A DNA stretch of 64,000 nt, taken from the NCBI RefSeq assembly GCF_004342005.1, contig NZ_SMBX01000001.1, positions 496,001-560,000 on the forward strand, given 5' to 3'. The notes below the pieces were generated by a model. It was not told where the DNA came from and made no database searches. It saw nothing but the letters and a program-made list of their open reading frames with translations. The translations under genes were made by a program, and so were the position numbers. This DNA is from Paracandidimonas soli. Lineage in GTDB: Bacteria > Pseudomonadota > Gammaproteobacteria > Burkholderiales > Burkholderiaceae_B. Shown one piece after another: positions 34,841 through 43,196 of this stretch (within the stretch, counting starts at the first letter, position 1; every line of letters starts with the position of its first letter).

Positions 34841-36150
34841 ACCGTACGATCTACACACTGCTGCTGCGCTGCCTGTCGCCCGTACTCTTGTCCTGGATGT
34901 GGCTGCGGGCGCGCAAGGCGGGCGGGCAGTGGGGCGTGTTTTCCGGGCGCCGGTTCGGTTTCTATCCCGGCAAGGCCGTTGAGCACGGACAGGCCGATAT
35001 CTGGGTGCATGCAGTCAGCCTTGGGGAAACGCGCGCGGCCCAGCCTTTGGTCAGGGAGCTGCTGGCGGGAGGCCGCCGGATCTTGCTGACGCACATGACT
35101 GCAACGGGGCGCGAGGAAGGAGGACGATTGTTCGCTGAAGCCATTGCGGACGGCCGCCTGGTCCAGGAATGGCTGCCCTACGATTTTCCCGGAAGCATGC
35201 GCCGATTCCTTGGCCACTACCGGCCCAAGGTCGGCGTGCTGATGGAACGCGAAGTCTGGCCCAACCTGATGGCTTCGGCGCAGATGCTGGCGATTCCCAT
35301 GGTGCTGGCCAGCGCCCGCATGTCGGAGAATTCCGCGCGGCGCACGGCGAAGGCGGGCGGCATCATGCGCGGCGCCTACGACGGGATACGCATGGCCTAT
35401 GCGCAGACCGAAACGGATGCCGAGCGCCTGCGCCGCGCCGGTGTGAAGCACGTGCGCGTCTACGGGAATTTCAAGTTCGACATGACATTGCCGGAAGAAC
35501 AGATCCGGGCCGGTCGTGAATTCGCTGGTCGGCTGCCTATGCCGATCATCTCCATCGCCAGTACGCGCGAAGGGGAAGATGCGCTGTTCGTGCAGGCCAT
35601 CCGGCAGCAGCGTACCGATGCCGTGCTGCAGAAGGGCGGCGATCTGCTCGGGCGCGTGCTGTTCATGCTGATTCCCCGCCATCCGCAGCGGTTTGCCGAA
35701 GTGGAGGGCATGCTTGAGGATTCGGGCTTGCCGTTCCTGCGCTGGTCCGATATTTCCGCGCAGGAAGATCCGGCGTCCTCCTGTCGCGATGTGCTGGTGG
35801 TGCTGGGCGATACGATAGGCGACATGGCACGCCATTACTCGGCATCGGCGGTCTCCATCGTGGCGGGCAGCTTTGCGCCGCTGGGCGGGCAGAACCTGAT
35901 CGAGGCCTGTGCCGCGGGCGCGCCGGTCATCGTGGGACCGCATACCTGGAATTTTGCCCAGGCGGCCGAGGACGCCATTGGCATCGGCGCCGCGCAACGC
36001 GCCGAGAATCCCGAGCAGGCGCTGGTCCTCGCCATGCAATGGCTGGAGGACGAAGCGCTGCGCGCCTCCATGTCGCAGCGCGGACGGGAATGGGTGCAGG
36101 CGCATGCGGGCGCCGCGCAGCGCGTGGCATCGCAGATCATGGCGATCTAG
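34837..36150 (+). CDS. waaA: Kdo transferase
   Basis: Transfers Kdo from CMP-Kdo to lipid IVA at the inner membrane. 437 residues from a GTG at 34837 overlapping the waaC stop. An N-terminal membrane anchor (IYTLLLRCLSPVLLSWMWL) is followed by the GT30 blocks DIWVHAVSLGETRAAQPLV with the catalytic-region Glu, LLTHMTATGREEG and PKVGVLMEREVWPNLM. The C-terminal Rossmann domain has GSFAPLGGQNLIEACAAGAPVIVGPHTWNF. The frame is open far upstream through waaC but that is a different gene's antiphase. Confidence 0.95.
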   Translation: MNRTIYTLLLRCLSPVLLSWMWLRARKAGGQWGVFSGRRFGFYPGKAVEHGQADIWVHAVSLGETRAAQPLVRELLAGGRRILLTHMTATGREEGGRLFAEAIADGRLVQEWLPYDFPGSMRRFLGHYRPKVGVLMEREVWPNLMASAQMLAIPMVLASARMSENSARRTAKAGGIMRGAYDGIRMAYAQTETDAERLRRAGVKHVRVYGNFKFDMTLPEEQIRAGREFAGRLPMPIISIASTREGEDALFVQAIRQQRTDAVLQKGGDLLGRVLFMLIPRHPQRFAEVEGMLEDSGLPFLRWSDISAQEDPASSCRDVLVVLGDTIGDMARHYSASAVSIVAGSFAPLGGQNLIEACAAGAPVIVGPHTWNFAQAAEDAIGIGAAQRAENPEQALVLAMQWLEDEALRASMSQRGREWVQAHAGAAQRVASQIMAI

Positions 36151-36245
36151 GTCAAATCAAAGTTCCACGGGTGCCGCTACACTAGGAGAAGGATCCCGTT
36201 GCCGAGGCGATGGCGCCGCATGGCATACGGTAGACGAGGAAGCAC

Positions 36246-36809
36246 ATGAGCAAGGATGACATTCAGTTGCTGAGCGCGCTGGCGTTGGCGCTGACCCGCT
36301 ATCCGCGATCGACATTGCAGCAATTGGCGACCCATGCGGGCATCAGCAAGGCGACGCTGTACCGCATGGCGCGCACGCGCGAAGAAGTGGTGGAGCGCAT
36401 CGTCGCCCACGCGTCGGGCGCGCTGGCGGACGCCTTCGACAATGCCGGCCTGGAAGACCAGCCGCCGCTGCAGGCGCTGCACAAACTGACGACGGCCCTG
36501 CTGGACATACGGCAGTTCTTCTCCTTCCTGCTGATGAATCACTGGCTCACGCATATGGACCGCGGACAGGATCCGCACGAAACGGAAGAATGCCAGCATT
36601 ACATCCGCCGCGTGCACGCCTTTTTCCAGCGGGGGCAGGAGGAAGGCGTGTTCCGCGCCGACGTGCCGTCGCTGTGGCTGGCGCGTTCCTACGATTTCCT
36701 GCTGTTCAGCATGATGGAGTCGGAGCAGCGCGGCGACATCGAACCCGACGCCATGGTCGGGCTGGTGGAGCAACTGTTCCTGGGAGGAGCGCTGGCCAAG
36801 CAGGCCTAA
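36246..36809 (+). CDS. TetR/AcrR-family regulator
   Basis: 187 residues. The N-terminal HTH is ALTRYPRSTLQQLATHAGISKATLYRMARTREEVVERIVAHA. The C-terminal all-helical ligand domain is about 130 residues (FFSFLLMNHWLTHMDRGQDPHETEECQHYIRRVHAFFQRGQEEGVF). It follows waaA by 95 bases on the same strand and is convergent with galU. No divergent target such as an efflux pump lies beside it, so its regulon is unknown. Confidence 0.9.
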   Translation: MSKDDIQLLSALALALTRYPRSTLQQLATHAGISKATLYRMARTREEVVERIVAHASGALADAFDNAGLEDQPPLQALHKLTTALLDIRQFFSFLLMNHWLTHMDRGQDPHETEECQHYIRRVHAFFQRGQEEGVFRADVPSLWLARSYDFLLFSMMESEQRGDIEPDAMVGLVEQLFLGGALAKQA

Positions 36810-36829
36810 GGGCCGCCTGCCGGCGGCCC
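36810..36829. terminator. Hairpin between the TetR gene and galU
   Basis: GGGCCGCC-TGCC-GGCGGCCC, an 8-bp perfect stem immediately after the TetR stop and 17 bases from the convergent galU stop. There is no T tail, so termination may be weak. Confidence 0.5.
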
Positions 36830-36845
36830 CTGGCATCACCTGCGG

Positions 36846-37676
36846 CTACAGGCCGTGGTACTTGCGGCCGATTTCCACGGTTGCCTGGAAAAAGCCCGCC
36901 TTGGAGCCGCAGTCGTAGCGGGTGCCTTCGTACTGGTGGCCGAAGACGGACTGGGCCTGCAGCAGGCTGGCAATGCCGTCCGTCAGCTGGATTTCTCCGC
37001 CCACGCCTGCCTGTGTCTGGCGCAGGTGCTCGAAGATTTCCGGTTCCAGGATATAGCGTCCGACCACGGCCAGGGTCGAAGGGGCGTTTTCGGGGGCCGG
37101 TTTTTCGACGATGCCTTCCACCCGCAGCGTATTGCCGCCGACCGTCGAGCCAGAAATGATGCCGTACTGGTTGGTGCGCTCGCGAGGCACGTCCTGGATG
37201 GCAAGCACGCTGCCGTTGTGCTGGTGCGCGGCATCGATCAACTGGCGCGTCACCGAGGTGGGGGCGTCGAGCAGGTCGTCGGCCAGTATGACGGCGAACG
37301 GCTCGTTGTTCACGATGGGCTCGGCGCAGAGCACGGCATGCCCCAGCCCCAGAGGGGCCGGTTGGCGCGTATAGATACAGTTGACGTAGGAAGGGATCAC
37401 GTTGCGTACCGTTTCCAGCAGCGCCAGCTTGTTCTTGGCTTCCAGGTCGGCTTCGAGCTCGGGCACTCGGTCGAAGTGGTCCTCGATGGCGCGCTTGTTG
37501 CGGCCGGTGACGAAGATCAGGTCTGTGATGCCGGCCGCGATGGCTTCCTCCACGGCGTACTGGATCAGCGGCTTGTCGACGATGGGCAGCATCTCCTTGG
37601 GCATGGCTTTGGTGGCCGGAAGGAAACGCGTGCCCAGCCCGGCAACGGGGAAAACGGCTTTGCGGATAGGTTTCAT
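36846..37676 (-). CDS. galU: UTP-glucose-1-phosphate uridylyltransferase
   Basis: Makes UDP-glucose for LPS, osmoregulated glucans and other surface sugars. 276 residues, full length. The nucleotide-binding motif is [24 protein letters not shown], and further blocks are [41 protein letters not shown] with the metal Asp, and [16 protein letters not shown] 37676 overlaps the stop of the small membrane gene upstream (ATGA), so it closes a birA-coaX-small gene-galU operon. Confidence 0.96.
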   Translation of the reverse strand: MKPIRKAVFPVAGLGTRFLPATKAMPKEMLPIVDKPLIQYAVEEAIAAGITDLIFVTGRNKRAIEDHFDRVPELEADLEAKNKLALLETVRNVIPSYVNCIYTRQPAPLGLGHAVLCAEPIVNNEPFAVILADDLLDAPTSVTRQLIDAAHQHNGSVLAIQDVPRERTNQYGIISGSTVGGNTLRVEGIVEKPAPENAPSTLAVVGRYILEPEIFEHLRQTQAGVGGEIQLTDGIASLLQAQSVFGHQYEGTRYDCGSKAGFFQATVEIGRKYHGL

Positions 37677-37882
37677 GTTGGTTGGCGTGAGGAATCGGAA
37701 GAGGGGGCGGCTGCCGCGGACGCTTCGTGAGCAGGTTCGCCCAGCTTCAGGGCCTGGGCGTTGCGCTCGAACACAGGGCGTCCGCTGCGTCCTTCATCGG
37801 ACGGCGACTGGCCGAACAGCCCTTGTCCGAATGCGAACAGGGCCAGGTTCAGGGCGACAATCAGCAGAAACAGAAAACGCAC
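37673..37882 (-). CDS. Small membrane-anchored protein, probable truncated SPOR-type protein
   Basis: 69 residues from a GTG at 37882. One N-terminal transmembrane helix ([20 protein letters not shown]) is followed by a short hydrophilic tail ([25 protein letters not shown]) rich in Ala and Ser at the end. In related bacteria the gene after coaX often encodes a longer protein with this kind of anchor and a C-terminal SPOR peptidoglycan-binding domain. No SPOR domain is present here, so this may be a shortened version. It lies between coaX and galU and overlaps galU by four bases. Confidence 0.65.
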   Translation of the reverse strand: MRFLFLLIVALNLALFAFGQGLFGQSPSDEGRSGRPVFERNAQALKLGEPAHEASAAAAPSSDSSRQPT

Positions 37883-37965
37883 GTCGGTATCATACGGTGG
37901 CTGTAGTGAATGCAAGTGTAAGACGAAACGGCGGGTCGTGTCCTGACTGGCTGTAAGGGGGACGG

Positions 37966-38823
37966 TCAGGATGCGTCCGAACCTTGCGCCAGTCGCGCCA
38001 GGCCGTCCAGCACCAGCGAGGGCAGCCAGCGGATGGCGGAGGCGGTATGGCCTTGGTCCGCGCAGGCCTGGGAGAACAGCCGGTCGACCTCTTCCCGTAT
38101 TTCGAACCATGCTCCGCCGGAAACAAATATTTGCGGAGGCGCGGCGCAGGTTTCCCTGACGATGTGCCATTGCCGCAACAGTGCGCCGGCCTGCGCGGCG
38201 GCGATGCCGCTGGCAATGGCCTGTTCCGTGTGGTCGGGGTGATGGGCGACGGTACCTTGCGCCATGGGCAGGTTGGCTGTGCCGCTGGCCAGCGAGGCAT
38301 GCATCAGCCGCACGCCCGGCAGGATGAGCCCCCCATGGAAGCGGCGAGCGCCTGCCTCGGCCCGGCTGTCGGAGCAGGTCTGGACGGGGCCGAGGGAGTC
38401 GATCGTCGTCGCCGTGCCGAAACTGGCGAGCAGCAGGGGGCTTTCGGCCAAATGGCGGGCGTGCGCTGCCAGGCCGATCAAGGCCAGCCAGCGATCGGCG
38501 CCCAGCTGGGATGGGTCCCGGTAGCCGTTGATGACGCCGGCCGCCGCGGGCGTGCCCCGAACCCAGTCGATGCGGCATGTCCAGGGCTCCAGCAGGGCCT
38601 GTATCCTGGCGGCCATGCCGTTGCCCGCCACATTGACGCCAATGGCCTTCCGGGGCGGAGCGGGAAGCCGGGCCAGCCATTGCGGCAGTTGCGCCTCCAG
38701 ATCCGCATGCGCCAGGGCCAGGGGTTCCCGCTCGCGCCGCTCGGCGGCATCCGCAAGCGGGCCCGGCGCTTGCAGCCAGCCGAATTTGATGCGGGTATTG
38801 CCGGCGTCTATCAGCAGGATCAT
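37966..38823 (-). CDS. coaX: Type III pantothenate kinase
   Basis: Phosphorylates pantothenate in the first step of coenzyme A synthesis. 285 residues, the betaproteobacterial CoaX/Baf type. The ATP-binding N-terminus is MILLIDAGNTRIKFGWL. Substrate blocks include LGADRWLALIGLAA with its catalytic Asp, SFGTATTIDSL and HGGLILPGVRLMHASL; the C-terminal IFVSGGAW is also typical. ATG 38823 overlaps the birA stop (ATGA), so translation is coupled. Confidence 0.95.
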   Translation of the reverse strand: MILLIDAGNTRIKFGWLQAPGPLADAAERREREPLALAHADLEAQLPQWLARLPAPPRKAIGVNVAGNGMAARIQALLEPWTCRIDWVRGTPAAAGVINGYRDPSQLGADRWLALIGLAAHARHLAESPLLLASFGTATTIDSLGPVQTCSDSRAEAGARRFHGGLILPGVRLMHASLASGTANLPMAQGTVAHHPDHTEQAIASGIAAAQAGALLRQWHIVRETCAAPPQIFVSGGAWFEIREEVDRLFSQACADQGHTASAIRWLPSLVLDGLARLAQGSDAS

Positions 38824-39680
38824 TGCGCGCGCACCGAGATTTCGCCGACGGATACCGAGGCTTCCTGCATGCCCGTGCGCACCAGCAACTGGCCGTCGCC
38901 GTCGATGCCGGCGGCAATGCCGGAACGGATGATCTTGCCATTGTCGATGATGTCGACTCCCTTGCCGGAAAGCGCGTCCACCAGGGCGTGGCGCGCGGGC
39001 AGGCCGTCGAAACCGTGGGCCGTGACGTGGTTCAGGCTGCGTTCCAGGTTGCCGACCATGGCGGCAACCAATTGCGCCATGCCGGCGGTGCGCGCGGCCG
39101 GATCCTCGGCGGCGATTTCGGACCAGTCCGCCACCTTCCGGTCCAGGGCCTGACTGAGGGCGCGCGCGTCGTCCAGGTTGAGCCCGATGCCGATGATGAC
39201 GACGTGATGGTCGGGCGCCAGGGTGGCGGTGCCCGAGCGTGTCGCCTCGACCAGGATGCCGGCCAGCTTGGCGAAATCCCACTGGAGATCGTTGGGCCAT
39301 TTCATGGTGAGGCGGTGGCGGTGCTCCGGCGACAGGAACCCGCGCAGCGCCTCGCAGGCGGCGATACCCGCCAGGGGCGACAGGGCGGGCAGCCTGCGCG
39401 CCGGCAGGAAAACGTCGAAGGCGCAGGAAAACATCAGGTTTGCGCCGGGGCGGTTTTGCCATGTCCTGCCGGCTCGGCCTCGGCCCCGTTCCTGCAGGTG
39501 CACGCCGAGCAGCCAGGGCCGGGCCAGCCCGGGGGAGCCCGTCCGGGCGTTTTCCATCAGGTCGGCGTTGGTGGAGGCCGTTTTTTCCAGCCAGTCCACC
39601 CGGCGGAACTGCGGCAGCAGCTGCCGCAGTTCACGGGCCATGGCATCCGGCGGGGGCAATGCGGGAAGAGAATATGTCAT
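38820..39680 (-). CDS. birA: Biotin-[acetyl-CoA-carboxylase] ligase
   Basis: Joins biotin to the carrier subunit of acetyl-CoA carboxylase. 286 residues. Catalytic features are KTASTNADLM, the biotinyl-AMP loop ERGRGRAGRTWQNRPGANLMFS, KWPNDLQWDFAKLAGILVEA and GIGLNLDDA. The N-terminal DNA-binding domain of E. coli BirA is absent, so it is a monofunctional ligase. It heads the birA-coaX-galU operon on the minus strand. The gap to the divergent hydrolase gene is 88 bases. Confidence 0.95.
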   Translation of the reverse strand: MTYSLPALPPPDAMARELRQLLPQFRRVDWLEKTASTNADLMENARTGSPGLARPWLLGVHLQERGRGRAGRTWQNRPGANLMFSCAFDVFLPARRLPALSPLAGIAACEALRGFLSPEHRHRLTMKWPNDLQWDFAKLAGILVEATRSGTATLAPDHHVVIIGIGLNLDDARALSQALDRKVADWSEIAAEDPAARTAGMAQLVAAMVGNLERSLNHVTAHGFDGLPARHALVDALSGKGVDIIDNGKIIRSGIAAGIDGDGQLLVRTGMQEASVSVGEISVRAQ

Positions 39681-39768
39681 GTCATGAAGCGTCGTTGCAT
39701 TCGCACAATGGTGCGCCGACCGTTATATTACGGGTTTCGTTGTCTGTATGCCGAGAGGATTCTGATCA

Positions 39769-40413
39769 ATGGCTGTTCGTACGGAGCAGATGGTTTTCCA
39801 GGGACTGGCGGGGGATATTTCCTGCGCGATCGATTGGCCCGATGGCGAGCCCCGGGGGTGGGCGCTGGTGTTGCATCCCCATCCGCTGCAAGGGGGCGCG
39901 CGCGACAACAAGGTCGTCACCACGATTGCGCGCTCCTGCGTGCAAAGCGGCATGGCGGCGGTGAGGCCCAATTTTCGCGGGGTGGGAGGTTCCGCTGGCG
40001 AGTTCGACAATGCCGTGGGCGAAACGGCGGATATGCTTGAGTTGATTCGCCAGTTCCGCGAGCAATACCCGGAACTCGTCGCCGGCAAGTGGCTGATGGG
40101 CGGGTTTTCGTTCGGCACCTCCGTTGCCGCGCAAGTGTATTCCACGCTTGCCCAGGAAGGCCGGCCCGTGCCCGGCGCCCTGGTGCTGGCCGGTTCCGCC
40201 GTGGCGCGCTTCCGTTTCCGCGATGTCCATGTGCCCGCCGATACGCTGCTGCTGCACGGAGAGGACGACGATGTGGTGCCGTTGGAGGAAGCCATGGTGT
40301 TCGCCCGCGAAAAAGGTCTGCCCATGGTAGTGGTGCCGGAGGCGGGCCATTTTTTCCATCGCAAGCTGACCATCGTCAAGCAATTCGTCCTGCAGCGCCT
40401 GGCGCTGCTGTAG
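39769..40413 (+). CDS. Alpha/beta hydrolase (dienelactone-hydrolase-like)
   Basis: 214 residues. The fold begins with ALVLHPHPLQGGARDNKVV, the oxyanion-hole HPHP type seen in a family of conserved bacterial hydrolases, followed by VRPNFRGVGGSAGEFD. The nucleophile Ser is in MGGFSFGTSVAA near residue 110, the acidic residue in LLHGEDDDVVP and the His in PEAGHFFHRKL. Substrate unknown. It is followed by a weak hairpin (40429-40450) and then ohr. Confidence 0.9.
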   Translation: MAVRTEQMVFQGLAGDISCAIDWPDGEPRGWALVLHPHPLQGGARDNKVVTTIARSCVQSGMAAVRPNFRGVGGSAGEFDNAVGETADMLELIRQFREQYPELVAGKWLMGGFSFGTSVAAQVYSTLAQEGRPVPGALVLAGSAVARFRFRDVHVPADTLLLHGEDDDVVPLEEAMVFAREKGLPMVVVPEAGHFFHRKLTIVKQFVLQRLALL

Positions 40414-40428
40414 TACAGTGTTTCATTA

Positions 40429-40450
40429 GGGCAGGCCCGGAGGGCTTGCC
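40429..40450 (+). terminator. Weak hairpin after the hydrolase gene
   Basis: GGGCAGGCCC and GGGCTTGCC can pair with one G-T pair around GGA. It starts 16 bases after the stop, and no long T tail follows. Confidence 0.4.
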
Positions 40451-40485
40451 TATCTCGCCGGCCGGTATTAGTATTTATATAGTGT

Positions 40486-40498
40486 ACTATTTAATAGT
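40486..40498. promoter_or_regulatory. Palindromic operator candidate upstream of ohr
   Basis: ACTATT-T-AATAGT is a perfect 6-1-6 dyad and partly overlaps a second near-dyad ATAGT-GT-ACTAT (40479-40490). It lies 31 bases before the ohr start in a conspicuously AT-rich stretch. MarR-type OhrR proteins bind comparable AT-rich dyads, but no ohrR gene is in the window. Confidence 0.55.
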
Positions 40499-40528
40499 TC
40501 GATATTTTTTTACTCAAAGGAGAGTGCC

Positions 40529-40954
40529 ATGTCAGTCGAAAAAGTCCTCTACCGCGCCACCGCCACTTCCACCGGAGGCCGTGACGGCGCCAGCCGCAGC
40601 AGCGACGGCGCCCTGGAAGTCAAACTGTCCACCCCTGCGGAACTGGGCGGCAAGGGCGGCGACGGCACCAATCCCGAGCAGTTGTTCGCCGCGGGCTATT
40701 CCGCCTGCTTCCTGGGCGCGCTGAAGCTGGTGGCCGGCCGCGAGAAAGTGGCATTGCCCGATGCGTCCTCAGTGCAGGCGGAGGTCGGCATCGGCCCGAT
40801 TCCCAATGGCTTCGGCATCGAGGTGGCGCTGACTGTATCGCTGCCCGGCATCGACCGCGCCGTTGGCCAGGATCTGCTGGAAAAGGCGCACGTGGTCTGC
40901 CCGTACTCCAATGCGACGCGGGGTAATGTGGATGTAACGCTGAAGCTGGCCTGA
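40529..40954 (+). CDS. ohr: Organic hydroperoxide resistance protein (Ohr/OsmC family)
   Basis: 141 residues; reduces organic hydroperoxides with a thiol pair. The peroxidatic Cys is in [15 protein letters not shown] and the second Cys in [18 protein letters not shown], the Ohr subfamily signature. The N-terminal [22 protein letters not shown] and the [14 protein letters not shown] block fit Ohr better than OsmC. AAGGAGAG precedes the ATG. It is convergent with hprK with no base between the two stops. Confidence 0.95.
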   Translation: MSVEKVLYRATATSTGGRDGASRSSDGALEVKLSTPAELGGKGGDGTNPEQLFAAGYSACFLGALKLVAGREKVALPDASSVQAEVGIGPIPNGFGIEVALTVSLPGIDRAVGQDLLEKAHVVCPYSNATRGNVDVTLKLA

Positions 40955-41908
40955 TCAGGAGTCGCCGCGCGCCTGCTTGCTGCTTTCCATGATGGCAAGC
41001 GCCTGGCGCTCGATGAAGTCGCCCATGGTATCGATGCCGCGCAGCGACAGGATGGTATTGCGCACGGCGGCCTCGACCAGGACGGCGAGGTTGCGCCCGG
41101 CGGCCACCTGCAGGGTGACCTGCCGGATGGGAACGCCCAGGATCTCCTGGGTCTGTTCCTGCATGGGCAGGCGCTCGAATACAGTGTCGCTGGTCTTGCG
41201 TATCAGGTGCACGACCAGCTTAAGGTTCATCTTCCTGCGTACCGAGGTTTCGCCGAAGATGGTGCGGATGTCCAGCAGGCCTATCCCCCGGACTTCCAGC
41301 AGGTTCTGCAGCAGCGCGGGGCATTGTCCTTCGATGACGTGCGGGGATGTGCGCGACAGTTCCACGGCATCGTCGGCTACCAGGCCATGCCCGCGCGAGA
41401 CCAGCTCCAGGGCCAGTTCGCTCTTGCCCAGTCCCGATTCGCCGGTCAGCAGCACGCCCAGTCCCAGGACGTCCATGAAGACGCCATGCAGGGTGGTCTT
41501 GGGCGCCAGCCTCTTGCCCAGGTAAATGCGCAGGATATCGATGGCCTGGGCCGCATCGATGGAGGACGCCAGCAGGGGCACGCCGTTGGCGTCGCAGAAC
41601 TGGCACAGATCGCTGGGGGCGGGGGCGTCCCCGGCAAGCACGATGGCGGGCACGCCGCCGGCCAGCAGGTCCTCCAGGAGATGCTGGCGCCGGCTCGTAT
41701 CGAAATTCGTGTAGAAGCTGACTTCTTCCGGCCCGAGCACCTGCACCCGGGACGGGTGGATGAGATTCAGGTGGCCGACCAGGTCGGAGGCCGACAGGCC
41801 GTTGTCCGGGATGGGGCGATGCGCCGAGGATTCGCCGGCAACCCAGGACAAAGGTATCTTCTCGCTGTTGTCTTCGACAAGATGCTGTACGGTCAACATG
41901 GTCGGCAT
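40955..41908 (-). CDS. hprK: HPr kinase/phosphorylase
   Basis: 317 residues; phosphorylates and dephosphorylates HPr on Ser in the regulatory PTS of proteobacteria. The Walker A motif is [17 protein letters not shown] near residue 155, with the nearby His in [16 protein letters not shown]. The HprK signature is [16 protein letters not shown]. The N-terminal domain is [11 protein letters not shown] onwards. The start is either ATG 41908 or ATG 41899; neither has a good ribosome-binding site. It follows ptsN by 21 bases, forming the expected ptsN-hprK pair. Confidence 0.95.
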   Translation of the reverse strand: MPTMLTVQHLVEDNSEKIPLSWVAGESSAHRPIPDNGLSASDLVGHLNLIHPSRVQVLGPEEVSFYTNFDTSRRQHLLEDLLAGGVPAIVLAGDAPAPSDLCQFCDANGVPLLASSIDAAQAIDILRIYLGKRLAPKTTLHGVFMDVLGLGVLLTGESGLGKSELALELVSRGHGLVADDAVELSRTSPHVIEGQCPALLQNLLEVRGIGLLDIRTIFGETSVRRKMNLKLVVHLIRKTSDTVFERLPMQEQTQEILGVPIRQVTLQVAAGRNLAVLVEAAVRNTILSLRGIDTMGDFIERQALAIMESSKQARGDS

Positions 41909-41929
41909 CGTCGTCCCGGGGCTTTCGCC

Positions 41930-42388
41930 CTAGCTGGAAAGGCTGGAGGTCAGCAACTGGTGCAGCTGCTGCGGATCCTGTTCGGTGGCAAGGGCCTGGC
42001 GCACGGTTGCATCGGACATCAGGCGGGCGATTTCCGACAGCAGGTCGAGGTGCAGCTGGGTGGCGGTTTCGGGCACCAGCAGGAAGAACAGCAGGCTTGC
42101 CGTACGGCCGTCGCTGACATCGAAATGCACTGGCTCGGCAAGGCGCAGGAACGCGGCGCAGGGCTCTTTCAGGTCCTTGATACGGCCGTGCGGCACGGCG
42201 ACGGAGTGTCCCAGGGCGGTAGAGCCCAGGCGCTCGCGGGCCATCAGGCTCTGGAAAACGGTTGTGCGGGCCACACCGTGATGATTTTCAAAGAGAAGAG
42301 CGGCTTGTTCGAAGGCTCTTTTCTTGCTGGTTACCGGCAGGTCCAGAACGATGTTTTCTGGAGGCAGGATACGCGACATGAGGTTCAT
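41930..42388 (-). CDS. ptsN: PTS IIA-like nitrogen regulatory protein
   Basis: 152 residues. Phosphoryl acceptor of the nitrogen PTS, tied to K+ and nitrogen control. The active-site His is in LGHSVAVPHGRIKDLK near residue 66; other blocks are ILPPENIVLDLPVTSKKRAFEQAA and LLFFLLVPETATQLHLDLLSEIARLM. It lies upstream of hprK and downstream of hpf on the minus strand, as in other betaproteobacteria, but the gap to hpf is unusually large here (319 bases). Confidence 0.95.
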   Translation of the reverse strand: MNLMSRILPPENIVLDLPVTSKKRAFEQAALLFENHHGVARTTVFQSLMARERLGSTALGHSVAVPHGRIKDLKEPCAAFLRLAEPVHFDVSDGRTASLLFFLLVPETATQLHLDLLSEIARLMSDATVRQALATEQDPQQLHQLLTSSLSS

Positions 42389-42707
42389 AGATCGGGATTA
42401 TATGGGCATTGTGCCGACGGATGGAACCATTGTTGGAAATGCGCTAAAAACATCCGCGCGCCATGCCTTCGGAGGGCACACCGCGGTGTCTGTCGGCCGG
42501 AGGATCCGCCGGGGATGCCGGGACTGGCGATAAATGCCGCCGTTGTAGCGAGAAAGGGGGGCATGCGGGGGAGAGGTGCTTTGTCGATGCAGCGCTGCCA
42601 GTGGGTGGCCGCGCTGCAAACGACTGCCTGTTTCCTGCGGGGTTCCGTGCCGGGAGGGCTGGAGACCCGGTCTCATCCGGAAGGACGAGGCCTTTGCCGA
42701 TCAGGAA
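42389..42707. other. 319-bp gap between hpf and ptsN with no supported gene
   Basis: No frame in this stretch has recognisable protein motifs, and no hairpin with a T tail, tRNA or clear promoter is visible. It is GC-rich like the coding DNA around it and may contain the ptsN-hprK promoter or decayed sequence. Confidence 0.5.
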
Positions 42708-43037
42708 TCAGTCGCTGGCTTCGAGCTGCTGCCGTTTGGCTGGCTCGTGCGCATGGCTCTGCGCTTTGGTCTTGTACTTGATGACCTGGCGGTCGATCTT
42801 GTCAGCCAGAAGATCGATGGCGGCGTAGAGGTTTTCATCGGTTGCTTCGCAATGGATGTCCTTGCCGCGCAGGCGCATGGTGACTTCTGCCGTATGTTCG
42901 AGTTTTTCCACCGATAGCACGACTTGAGTGTCTATGACATTGTCGAAGTGCCGGGAAACCCGAGCCATCTTGTTCATGACATATTCGCGGATGGCTGGCG
43001 TTATTTCGAGGTGGCGACCACTGATATTCAAACTCAT
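42708..43037 (-). CDS. hpf: Ribosome hibernation-promoting factor
   Basis: 109 residues, the short HPF form. It binds the 30S subunit and promotes 100S ribosome dimers in stationary phase. Blocks are LNISGRHLEITPAIREYVMNKM, RVSRHFDNVIDTQVVLSVEK and LRGKDIHCEATDENLYAAIDLLADKIDRQVIKYK. The ATG at 43037 follows GGGAG at a long spacing. It lies between lptB and ptsN. The sigma-54 gene rpoN, which in many proteobacteria lies between lptB and hpf, is absent. A symmetric dyad sits upstream at 43145. Confidence 0.94.
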   Translation of the reverse strand: MSLNISGRHLEITPAIREYVMNKMARVSRHFDNVIDTQVVLSVEKLEHTAEVTMRLRGKDIHCEATDENLYAAIDLLADKIDRQVIKYKTKAQSHAHEPAKRQQLEASD

Positions 43038-43144
43038 ATACGTGTACTCCCTGGTGCTTGATCGTTTGGGATACGGCTGTGCGCACAGGCGCATTGTTGA
43101 CTGTCGTGTGTTGGGACTCCTTCATCGATAAGACACAGCTTCAG

Positions 43145-43159
43145 TGTATAGCGTATACA
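43145..43159. promoter_or_regulatory. Perfect TGTATA-GCG-TATACA dyad upstream of hpf
   Basis: A 6-3-6 perfect palindrome centred 115 bases upstream of the hpf start, in the space to lptB. On the minus strand TATACA could serve as a -10. It is a candidate operator for growth-phase control; the protein is unknown. Confidence 0.5.
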
Positions 43160-43196
43160 AACTAAATCAAGTGGGGGAAATCAAGGAAACTTCGCT

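Noticed and set aside
32099-34858. A 919-codon open frame on the minus strand
   Set aside because: Only the last about 544 codons encode the antiporter. The upstream part is antisense to waaC, has no membrane or family features, and results from GC-rich codon bias.
42389-42707. A remnant of rpoN or another gene in the hpf-ptsN gap
   Set aside because: None of the six frames shows sigma-54 motifs or other recognisable sequence.
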